Origin: JACCVG01 sp034664165
Lineage (GTDB): Bacteria > Actinomycetota > Thermoleophilia > Solirubrobacterales > Thermoleophilaceae
DNA length: 40,790 bases
NCBI GenBank assembly: GCA_034664165.1
Contig: JAXDIE010000139.1
Span: forward strand, 1 to 40,790
Reading direction: 5' to 3'
Shown: in pieces, positions 23,368 through 30,633 of the stretch
Layout: each line of letters opens with the position of its first letter
How positions within the stretch are numbered: the stretch's first letter is position 1
The notes under the pieces: generated by a model
Database searches by the model: none
Told to the model about the DNA's origin: nothing
The model's input: only the letters and a program-made list of their open reading frames with translations
Position numbers and translations under genes: made by a program

Positions 23368-24897
23368 ATGGGCCAGGATGCGGAGCGGCGGCTCCTCTTT
23401 TTCATGTTGCGGATCAATTTCGACCGCGCGTTCGAGAACCTGCTGCGTGAGTTGCTGGGCAGAGGCCACATCGTCACGGCGGCGCTGGACCGGCACAAGG
23501 CGGGGCTACCCGATCACGCCACGTACGTGTTCGAGTCTCTCGCAGCGGAGTACCCGGGCTTCAGCTACGAGATGGCTCCCATCACGCCGAACCCCTGGGA
23601 GCGGCTGGCCACGGGACTGCGGGTGGCCACCGACTACCTCCGTTATCTGGAGCCCGCCTACGCCGACGCCAACGCACTGAGGGCTCGCGTCGAGGCGCGC
23701 ACGCCACGGTGGGCACGCCGGCTCGCAGCGCTGCCGGTGGTCAAGACCGCGCGGGGGCGCGCGATCCTCGACCGGTTGCTTCGCATGGGCGAACGGTCGC
23801 TCCCTCCCGCCGACTGGATCCGCAGCTACATGGAGGCGTTCGCGCCGGATGTGATCCTGGTGACTCCGCTTGTCGGCGTCGGTAGCTCCCAGGGGGACTA
23901 CATTCGCGTCGCCCGCGAGCTGGGAATTCCCTCGGTCCTGCCAGTCGCCAGCTGGGACAACCTCAGCAACAAGGGCGTCATTCGCGACCAGCCCGATCGG
24001 ACCATCGTGTGGAACCCGGCCCAGCTGGAGGAGGCAGCGTCGTTACAGCGCCTGCCCGCCGAGACGACCTTTGCGACCGGAGCCCACAGCTGGGACCACT
24101 GGTTCGACTGGGTGCCCAGCACCACCTTCGCCGAGTTCACCCGGCGTCGCGGCCTGGCTCCCGACCAGGCGCTGATCCTCTACGTGTGCTCGTCGAACTT
24201 CATCGCGTCCGACGAGGTCGACTTCGTCCGGGAGTGGCTCGAGCGGCTGCGATCGAGCGGAGACCCCCGGCTGCGCGATGCCGGAGTCATATTGCGGCCC
24301 CATCCCCAGAACACGGTCATGTGGGCCGACACCGAGTTTGGCGATCCGCGTGCCCTTGTCTGGCCGCGTGAAGGCGCCGCCCCCACCAACGACGAGCGGA
24401 AGAACGACTACTACGACTCGCTCCACCATGCCAGTGCCGTCGTCGGGATCAACACCAGCGCGCAGGTCGAGGCGGCCATCGTGCGAACCCCCGTGCTCAC
24501 GCTGTTGCTCGACCGTTTCCACGAGACCCAACAGGCAACGCTGCACTTCTCTCACCTCCGGGACCTGCTGATCGTGGCCGACTCGTGGGAGACGCACCTG
24601 GCCCAGCTCTCCGAAGCCCTGGCCGGCCCGGCCGATACCCACGACGAGCGGCTCAACGGGTTCGTCCGCACGTTCATCAGGCCGAACGGGCTCGACACGG
24701 CCGCCGCCCCTGCTGCGGCCGATCTGATCGAGGCCGCTGCCGGACTGTCCGTGCCGGCGCCCAGGACTGGCCTCCTCGCGCATGTCATGCGGTGGATGAC
24801 ACCCATGGTGGAGCGCCGCGAGCGCCGCAGGCGTGCTCAGCTCAAGGCGAAGAGCAGCAGATCCGTGAACTCCGGCCGAGCGCCCTCGCGCCCGTAG
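23368..24897 (+). CDS. GT-B-like transferase, 'SWDNLxNKG' family
   Basis: A 509-residue protein with the layout of a GT-B glycosyltransferase. After a first strand (RRLLFFMLRINFDRAFENLL) come DYLRYLEPAYADANALRAR (about 90), SWDNLSNKGVIRDQP (about 195), ILYVCSSNFI (about 270), LRPHPQN (about 310) and VVGINTSAQVEAAI (about 360). The RPHP and G-(I/T)-N-(T/S)-(S/T)-x-x-x-E blocks are shared with capsule-synthesis, CDP-glycerol-transferase and related families. The same blocks make the N-terminal half of the 801-residue protein. The C-terminal 40 residues are basic (VERRERRRRAQLKAKS). Its end overlaps the convergent FkbM gene by 61 bp. Confidence 0.75.
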   Translation: MGQDAERRLLFFMLRINFDRAFENLLRELLGRGHIVTAALDRHKAGLPDHATYVFESLAAEYPGFSYEMAPITPNPWERLATGLRVATDYLRYLEPAYADANALRARVEARTPRWARRLAALPVVKTARGRAILDRLLRMGERSLPPADWIRSYMEAFAPDVILVTPLVGVGSSQGDYIRVARELGIPSVLPVASWDNLSNKGVIRDQPDRTIVWNPAQLEEAASLQRLPAETTFATGAHSWDHWFDWVPSTTFAEFTRRRGLAPDQALILYVCSSNFIASDEVDFVREWLERLRSSGDPRLRDAGVILRPHPQNTVMWADTEFGDPRALVWPREGAAPTNDERKNDYYDSLHHASAVVGINTSAQVEAAIVRTPVLTLLLDRFHETQQATLHFSHLRDLLIVADSWETHLAQLSEALAGPADTHDERLNGFVRTFIRPNGLDTAAAPAAADLIEAAAGLSVPAPRTGLLAHVMRWMTPMVERRERRRRAQLKAKSSRSVNSGRAPSRP

Positions 24898-25760
24898 TCC
24901 TCGGCAAGCCTGTGCATCTGGTCGATCGCCATGGCAGGCGGATCGCCCTTCCAGCGGTGCTTCAGGTCCACCAGGTGCGTGTAGTGCTCCGCGGCAGCCC
25001 GCAGGAGCATGTCGAGCCCGCCGGTTCCTGTCAGCAGCCGGGGGCAGAACTCCAGGACCACGGGGACGCGGCGCTCGAGCAACGAGCCGGCGCCGGCGAG
25101 CACATGGCCTTCGTGCCCCTCCACATCCATCCAGACCAGCGAAACCTCCCCGGGGTCGATCGTGCCGTCGGCGGCAAGCGCGTCGAGCGTGGTGGTGCGA
25201 ACGCGCCTGGTCGCGGCGCCGTCGCGATCGGCACCGGTCGCAAGGGCCCGTTTGGCGCTCGAGCGTGCGCCAAGGTTGAGCTCGGAAAAGCCCTCAGAAT
25301 CCGAGACGGCGGCATCGATCACCAGCAGGCGATCGCCAAGGCCGTTGGCGATCGAGTTGATGCGCAGAAGCTCGAGATTGGCCGTGTCGGGCTCGAGTGC
25401 GACGGCGGACGCGAACCTGTGGGTCATGAGGGCATCGATCGAGGTCGTGCCGATGTGGGCTCCCGCATCGACGAAGATCCCTCGCCCCGCGTCGGCCCCT
25501 GTCGCCGCCAGCGCGGAGAGGGCCTTGCTCAGGATCCTCATCTCCTTGCGCGATTGCTTCGCGAACAGATCGCGACCGATGTGATCGTCCGTGGTGCTGA
25601 CGAAGTAGATCGCGGACCCGCTCCGTACCGCCACGTACGGAGTGAGGTCGGACGCGATCTCGAAGAACTCGGCTCTGCTCGCGACGGCCGCCCGGGCCTG
25701 GGCCCTGAGGTCCTTGCGGGCGGCAGCCTGGTCGGCGTGGTCTTCGGACGCCTGGGCCAT
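24837..25760 (-). CDS. FkbM family methyltransferase
   Basis: A 307-residue SAM methyltransferase, paralogue of the gene at 21587-22591. It shows motif I GIFVDAGAHIGTTSIDALM, the post-I acidic VALEPDTANLELLRIN, and the FkbM block VSLVWMDVEGHEGHVLAGAG followed by PVVLEFCPRLL. The N-terminal 30 residues are a short charged Ala-rich helix. It most likely O-methylates a sugar hydroxyl; with the other methyltransferases here it implies a multiply methylated glycan. TAGCCT stands 6 nt before the ATG with no ribosome site. The last 61 bp overlap the convergent transferase gene. Confidence 0.87.
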   Translation of the reverse strand: MAQASEDHADQAAARKDLRAQARAAVASRAEFFEIASDLTPYVAVRSGSAIYFVSTTDDHIGRDLFAKQSRKEMRILSKALSALAATGADAGRGIFVDAGAHIGTTSIDALMTHRFASAVALEPDTANLELLRINSIANGLGDRLLVIDAAVSDSEGFSELNLGARSSAKRALATGADRDGAATRRVRTTTLDALAADGTIDPGEVSLVWMDVEGHEGHVLAGAGSLLERRVPVVLEFCPRLLTGTGGLDMLLRAAAEHYTHLVDLKHRWKGDPPAMAIDQMHRLAEDYGREGARPEFTDLLLFALS

Positions 25761-25766
25761 GGATTG

Positions 25767-25776
25767 AGGCTAGGCT
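25767..25776. promoter_or_regulatory. Overlapping divergent -10 boxes (FkbM / GT32)
   Basis: The 26-bp gap contains AGGCTAGGCT. Minus strand: TAGCCT (25772-25767), 6 nt before the FkbM ATG. Plus strand: TAGGCT (25771-25776), 10 nt before the TTG of the GT32 gene. Third example of the same arrangement in this locus. Confidence 0.5.
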
Positions 25777-25786
25777 AGCGCCAACT

Positions 25787-26527
25787 TTGATCCCTCGGGT
25801 GTTCCATCAGATCTGGGTCGGCCCCGATCCCATGCCGGATGAGTTCGCCAACTGGTCCCGCACGTGGGCCCGGCACCATCCGAGCTGGGAGATGCGGATG
25901 TGGGTCGAGGACAACCTGCCGGACGGGTTGCGGCGTCCGGAGGTCTACGAGCGGATCCGGATGCCGGCCGAGCGCTCGGACATCCTCAGGCTCGACCTCC
26001 TCTACCGGTTCGGGGGCGTTTACATCGACACCGATTTCGAATGCCGAAAGCCCCTTGACGACCTCATCGGCGACAGCGAGTTCTTCGCGGCCTACGCCAA
26101 GCCCGGGCGGGTGAACAACGCCATCATCGGGTCCGTCGCCGGCCACCCGATCCTGGACCGCGCGTTACGTGACCTGCGGCCCCGAGAGTTCTTCGGCCAT
26201 GACAAGCGCGGCACGGGGCCCCTCTTCTTCGCCGACCAGCTGGCCGGCCACCCCGAGGTAAAGATCTTCGGGCCCGGGATCTTCTATCCCTCCGGGATCG
26301 ACGAGGAGGAACAGGCGGTCGCGATCCACCACCGGGCACGCAGCTGGATGGGGGACGCCGACCTGCGGAAGGTGGTGGCACGCCTGGAGAAGCGCACGAT
26401 GGAGGCCGAGGCCAAGGCCAGAAAAGCGGAGGCCAGGCTGCAGAAAGCCAAGGGGCGGGCATCCAAGCGGACCGACGGCCCGGTCCGTCGCATCCTCACC
26501 CGTATGCGTAGTGGATCGACGGGCTGA
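25787..26527 (+). CDS. GT32-family glycosyltransferase (DXD, OCH1-like)
   Basis: A 246-residue GT-A enzyme. It opens IPRVFHQIWVGPDPMPDEF, continues ERSDILRLDLLYRFGGVYIDTDFE with the metal-binding D81-x-D83, and has AIIGSVAGHPILDRAL and a late HH pair (AIHHRARSW). This is the Gly_transf_sug layout: sugar transfer from a nucleotide sugar with Mn2+ or Mg2+. Residues about 190-230 form a basic coiled coil (LEKRTMEAEAKARKAEARLQ) that may bind membrane or a partner. TTG is the only start that keeps the conserved IPRVFHQIW at the beginning. It is followed 15 bp later by the fusion transferase. Confidence 0.88.
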   Translation: MIPRVFHQIWVGPDPMPDEFANWSRTWARHHPSWEMRMWVEDNLPDGLRRPEVYERIRMPAERSDILRLDLLYRFGGVYIDTDFECRKPLDDLIGDSEFFAAYAKPGRVNNAIIGSVAGHPILDRALRDLRPREFFGHDKRGTGPLFFADQLAGHPEVKIFGPGIFYPSGIDEEEQAVAIHHRARSWMGDADLRKVVARLEKRTMEAEAKARKAEARLQKAKGRASKRTDGPVRRILTRMRSGSTG

Positions 26528-26542
26528 CCGGCCCCTCCACAC

Positions 26543-28948
26543 GTGAGAGTCCTCTTCCACATGGCGCATCCGGGCGCCCTCCGGAACTTCCAGCGCGTAG
26601 TCGAGCGGCTGGCCGACCGCGGGCACGAGGTCGAGCTGGTTTACGAGCGGCACAAGAACCAGACGGATACGGCGATGATGGAGGAGATCACGCGGAGCAG
26701 GGACGACGTCAGCTCGCGTCTCGCGCCCCAGATCCCCGGCGGCGTTGCAAAGCCGCGAAGCCGGCTGCGCAACTCGGTCGATTACCTGCGCTACCTGGAA
26801 CCGCCGTTTGAATCCTCGCAGGCGCTCCGCAACAGGGCGGCGGCCTACGCTCCCCGGCCGTTCGCGCTGTTCGCCGACGTGGTTCTGGCCAGAAGCTCCC
26901 GTCTGTCACGCCACGTCCACGAAAGACTGATGCGCAGGGAGCGGTCGCTGTCCCCATTGCCCGAGATCACCGAATATCTGCGCGAGCGCCGGCCGGACGT
27001 CCTCATGATCACGCCGCTGGTCGCCCTGGGGTCGGACCAACCCGAATGGCTACGGGCAGCGCACGCGCTCGGCATCCCCACCGTCTTCTGCGTCCACAGC
27101 TGGGACAACCTGACGAACAAGGGCCTGATCCACGGTCAGCCCGACCTGGTGACGGTGTGGAACGAGGCCCAGCTGGCGGAAGCCGTCGAGATGCACGACG
27201 TTTCACCCGACCAGGTCGAGGTCGTGGGGGCGCATGCCTTCGACCACTGGTTCGGCCGCAAGCCCAGTCGCAGTCGAGCGGTGTTCTGCGCCGAGGCCGG
27301 CCTCGACCGGGACCGCCCGATCGTCCTCTATGTCTGCTCGTCCAGCCAGATATCACCCCAGGAGGAGCACTTCATCGAGCGCTGGGCGCGTCACATCAGG
27401 GAGAACGGGGGCCCGCTGGCCAGGGACGCGAGCCTGCTTGTGCGGCCCCACCCCGTCAACCGCCTGTCGCTTGGGCCTGAGCCGGCGGCCGGGGTCGTGG
27501 TCTGGCCGCCCGCGGGAATCAGCCCGCACGATGCCGGGACCCGCGACGACTACTTCGATTCGCTGTACCACGCGGCGGCGGTCGTGGGGATCAATACCAG
27601 CGCCCAGATAGAGGGAGCCATCGCCGGCCGGCCCGTGCTGGCGCCGATCGCGGAGGAGTTCCACGACGGGCAGATGGCGACCGTCCACTTCCGCCACCTG
27701 CTCCCCGAGAACGGAGGGCCGCTGATCGTGGGCGGGTCCCTGGACGAGCACGTCGCGCAGATCGAGACCGCGCTCGAGCAGGGCCAGGACGAGGGAGGCC
27801 GCGCATTCGTCCGCCGCTTCGTCCGGCCTTTCGGACCGGATGTCGCGGGCTCGCCGCGCCTGGTCGGTGCAATTGAGTCGCTGGTGCATCAGGGCAACCG
27901 CGACCTCGCCATCGCAGACCGGCGCCGGCGCGACGAACGCAAGGGGCTTCGTGCCACATCCAGGACACAACCGGCGCATCGTGACGATCCGGTACCGGGG
28001 TTGATCGAGAGCGTCGACCGGATTCTCGAACAGCCTGGGCCGATTCTCCTCGGTCCATGGCGTGGCGAGGTCGGCTTCGAGCTCCTGTACTGGATCCCTT
28101 TCCTGCGCTGGGCGATGGCACGCCACCCAGGCGCGGCCAAGCGCACCATCGCTCTCTCCAGGGGAGGAGTGCGCAGCTGGTACCAGGGGATCGCCGCGGA
28201 CTATCTGGATCTGTTCGAGCTTCACCCCGAGGAGCCCCGCGTCGCGGGCGAGGACGGACTCCTCACGCGTGCGAAGTGGATCCGGCCCACGGCCTTTGAT
28301 CGCGCGCTGATCAGCCGGGTCGAGGCGCAAATCGGCGCGGAGCTCGCGGTGCTCCATCCATCGAGCTGGTTCGCCACCTACCGGACTCTCGGAAAGCGGG
28401 GCCAGTTCGGCCGTCTGGAGGAGTTCGCGACCTACGAGCCGCTGGGCCCACTGAACGATCCGCGCGGCATCCGCGGCCTCCTGCCGGACCAATATCTTGC
28501 GAGCCGCTTCTATTTCGGCACGGCTTTTCCGGACGAGCCGTCGAACCACGACTTGGCAAGAGAGGTGCAGCAGCTGCTGGCCGAGCGGGAAACCGTCGCT
28601 CTCCTGAACACAGGCCTTGTCCTGGACGACCACACCGAACACCGTCCTCCGGCCGACTCCCGGATCGTTGACCTCAGCGCACGGATCCCGAGGGACGACA
28701 ACCTGAATTCCCAGTCGGTGATCCTTGCCGGTGCGCGGGGGTACGTCGGCAGCTATGGCGGGCTGTCCTACCTGCCGCCCTTGCTGGGGATCCCGACCGC
28801 CGCGCTGTATTCGTCCACCGTGGCCTTCGAGACCCACCACATCGAGACCGCGCGGAGGGCGTTCGCCGTGAAGGGCTGTGGCTCCTTCCACACGATCCCC
28901 GCCGGTGACGACGCCATCGCTAGCCTGCTGTCGTGGCTCGAGAGCTGA
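26543..28948 (+). CDS. Fused two-domain GT-B-like transferase
   Basis: An 801-residue protein made of two parts, each existing as a separate gene nearby. Residues about 1-455 match the 509-residue protein: YLRYLEPPFESSQALRNR, SWDNLTNKGLIHGQP (about 186), VLYVCSSSQIS, VRPHPVN (about 300), VVGINTSAQIEGAI (about 349). Residues about 490-801 match the 354-residue protein: LLGPWRGEVGFELLYWIPF (about 504), ALSRGGVRSWYQGIAADYLDL, VGSYGGLSYLPPLLGIP. A charged linker joins them. Two active sites suggest two successive transfers in glycan assembly. GTG start, 15 bp after the GT32 stop; the 3' end overlaps the convergent zinc-ribbon gene by 29 bp. Confidence 0.78.
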   Translation: MRVLFHMAHPGALRNFQRVVERLADRGHEVELVYERHKNQTDTAMMEEITRSRDDVSSRLAPQIPGGVAKPRSRLRNSVDYLRYLEPPFESSQALRNRAAAYAPRPFALFADVVLARSSRLSRHVHERLMRRERSLSPLPEITEYLRERRPDVLMITPLVALGSDQPEWLRAAHALGIPTVFCVHSWDNLTNKGLIHGQPDLVTVWNEAQLAEAVEMHDVSPDQVEVVGAHAFDHWFGRKPSRSRAVFCAEAGLDRDRPIVLYVCSSSQISPQEEHFIERWARHIRENGGPLARDASLLVRPHPVNRLSLGPEPAAGVVVWPPAGISPHDAGTRDDYFDSLYHAAAVVGINTSAQIEGAIAGRPVLAPIAEEFHDGQMATVHFRHLLPENGGPLIVGGSLDEHVAQIETALEQGQDEGGRAFVRRFVRPFGPDVAGSPRLVGAIESLVHQGNRDLAIADRRRRDERKGLRATSRTQPAHRDDPVPGLIESVDRILEQPGPILLGPWRGEVGFELLYWIPFLRWAMARHPGAAKRTIALSRGGVRSWYQGIAADYLDLFELHPEEPRVAGEDGLLTRAKWIRPTAFDRALISRVEAQIGAELAVLHPSSWFATYRTLGKRGQFGRLEEFATYEPLGPLNDPRGIRGLLPDQYLASRFYFGTAFPDEPSNHDLAREVQQLLAERETVALLNTGLVLDDHTEHRPPADSRIVDLSARIPRDDNLNSQSVILAGARGYVGSYGGLSYLPPLLGIPTAALYSSTVAFETHHIETARRAFAVKGCGSFHTIPAGDDAIASLLSWLES

Positions 28949-29777
28949 CCTCCGGCAGCGCTGAGTCGGCGACGGGGACCAGGTAAGCGCCAGTGGCGCT
29001 GCAGTAGGACAGGTACTGGCTCACCGCCACGATCTCGCCGTCTTCCGGCCGGGGCGGGCCGATCTGGACCAGTGGCCAATCGCTGACCCGGGCCAGATCG
29101 AAGGCCGGGAAGAATGCACTCGCGGGGATCGGGGTGATCGTGTGGCGGGCCAGATGATCGTCGTGGGGGTGAGGGAGGAAGTGCATCATGAAGAGCACCC
29201 ACTTCTTGGGGCCGAACCGGGCACAGCCGAAGAGCCGGGCCGCTCCCACGCCAAGAGCCGCGTTGATGTGGACTTCCTCGTAGCACTCGAGCCGGCGACG
29301 GCTGGCTGTTGCCGGATCCCACAGATCCTGTCGGCGCTGGGGGCCGGCGTACCGGACAACGGCCGCATCGGGTTCGGGCTCCGGCGCCGCCGGGTCCTCT
29401 GGATCCACTAGCCACGGCGGGGCCTCATCGAGTGCGACAACCACCAGGCTGGCCCCACAGTGGGCACAGAATGGGAAGCCCGTGCGGGCGCCGATCAGCT
29501 CGGCCGAGCCGCAACGGGGACAGGGCTGCCCCCGCTCGACCTCGTAGTCGAAGAACTGCAGCCACACATACGCGCCATGCCGCAGCAGGTCGTCGCGTAC
29601 GCAGCGAACCACCTGACCGCGACGCGACGCCGCGTTCCGGGCGGCCAGCACCACGAAACGAGTGTCGCAATCGAAGTCGACACCGCGCTTGAGCCCGTGG
29701 ACGTCGCCGTCGGCCAGGGTGTCCCACGGGATCCCGAGCTCATTGGCCGGCCGCGAATCAGAGGTAGTCGACGTCAT
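28920..29777 (-). CDS. Zinc-ribbon protein of unknown function
   Basis: A 285-residue soluble protein with one clear feature, a four-cysteine zinc ribbon at C86-x2-C89 and C104-x2-C107 (PCPRCGSAELIG, FCAHCGAS). The N-terminal part (VDFDCDTRFVVLAARNAASR, LRHGAYVWLQFFDYE) and the C-terminal part (CARFGPKKWVLFMMHFLPH, GPPRPEDGEIVAVSQYLSYC) match no family I know. ATG 29777 lies 20 bp inside the end of the ABC permease gene, so it is probably translated by coupling and is the last gene of the eight-gene operon. A role in controlling or aiding export or synthesis of the glycan is inferred only from position. Confidence 0.7.
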   Translation of the reverse strand: MTSTTSDSRPANELGIPWDTLADGDVHGLKRGVDFDCDTRFVVLAARNAASRRGQVVRCVRDDLLRHGAYVWLQFFDYEVERGQPCPRCGSAELIGARTGFPFCAHCGASLVVVALDEAPPWLVDPEDPAAPEPEPDAAVVRYAGPQRRQDLWDPATASRRRLECYEEVHINAALGVGAARLFGCARFGPKKWVLFMMHFLPHPHDDHLARHTITPIPASAFFPAFDLARVSDWPLVQIGPPRPEDGEIVAVSQYLSYCSATGAYLVPVADSALPEVSSRATTAG

Positions 29778-30624
29778 CTTCGTCGTCCTCCTGTCCGTGG
29801 GCGATCGATGTGAACCGGTCTGCGTGACGGGCAAAGAACCAGAGTCCAGCGGCAAGGGTGCCGACGGTGGCCGCGATCGACCAGGCCACTCCGGCGGCCG
29901 TGAATTGGCCCTCTCCCAGGATGCCCCATTTGACCAGCTCGACGATGGACGTCAGCGGGTTGATCTGGGCCAGCGACCGCCACGGCGAAGGCAGACTCGA
30001 GATCGGATAGACGATGGGGGTCGCAAAGAGCCAGGCGTTGAGCAGGTAGGTCGACACCATCCTCACGTCCCGCGCCCTTGCGTTGAGCACCGACAGCACG
30101 AGCCCGAGACCCTGGCCGAACAGGTAGGCCAGGACCAGGCCCCCCGCCGCCGCCAACAGCCCGGGACCGAGCTGGAGGTAGAACGTGCCGTCGGTGACCG
30201 CGAAGACGCCTGCCGCGCCGAGCACGATGACCGGATAGACCGCGCACTCGACCAGCCCCGGACCCGCCCCGGCCACCGGGAACAGGAGGAGAGGGGCACG
30301 CAACGAGCGCCCGATCCGGGCATACCTGTCGAAGCTGCGGATGGACCAGTGGAGTGGCCGCTCGAACAGGCGCCAGCCCATCATCCCTACCAGCAGGAAC
30401 AGGAAGTAGGGAATGTCGCCGGAGCTGGGTGCGCCGAGGACGCCACCGAAGATCAACGCCATGCCGACCGTCTCCATGAGCGGCCGCAGCACCAGCCAGG
30501 CCTTTCCAAGCACCGTGCGGACGTAGCTCTTGGCCACCAGGCGCTCCCCCAAGAGGTAGCCCAGGCGGCGGCTGTGCCACGCATCCCTGACGATCGACGC
30601 GACGCTCGGCGGAGTGATCACCAC
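29758..30624 (-). CDS. ABC-2 type polysaccharide export permease (Wzm/TagG-like)
   Basis: A 288-residue membrane protein with about six transmembrane segments. The cytoplasmic lead YLLGERLVAKSYVRTVLGKAWLVLRPLMETVGMALIF is the usual entry of ABC-2 polysaccharide exporters (R/K-x-x-x-LG-x-x-W). Later landmarks are LFERPLHWSIRSFDRY, LFGQGLGLVLSVLNARARDVRM and LFATPIVYPISSLP with LAQINPLTSIVELVKW. It would form the channel moving a lipid-linked glycan outward, powered by a Wzt-type ATPase, which is not in this window. The C-terminus ends in an unusual acidic tail, QEDDEDDVDYL. GTG start 9 bp after the glycoside hydrolase stop. Confidence 0.87.
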   Translation of the reverse strand: MVITPPSVASIVRDAWHSRRLGYLLGERLVAKSYVRTVLGKAWLVLRPLMETVGMALIFGGVLGAPSSGDIPYFLFLLVGMMGWRLFERPLHWSIRSFDRYARIGRSLRAPLLLFPVAGAGPGLVECAVYPVIVLGAAGVFAVTDGTFYLQLGPGLLAAAGGLVLAYLFGQGLGLVLSVLNARARDVRMVSTYLLNAWLFATPIVYPISSLPSPWRSLAQINPLTSIVELVKWGILGEGQFTAAGVAWSIAATVGTLAAGLWFFARHADRFTSIAHGQEDDEDDVDYL

Positions 30625-30633
30625 GCCCGGACC

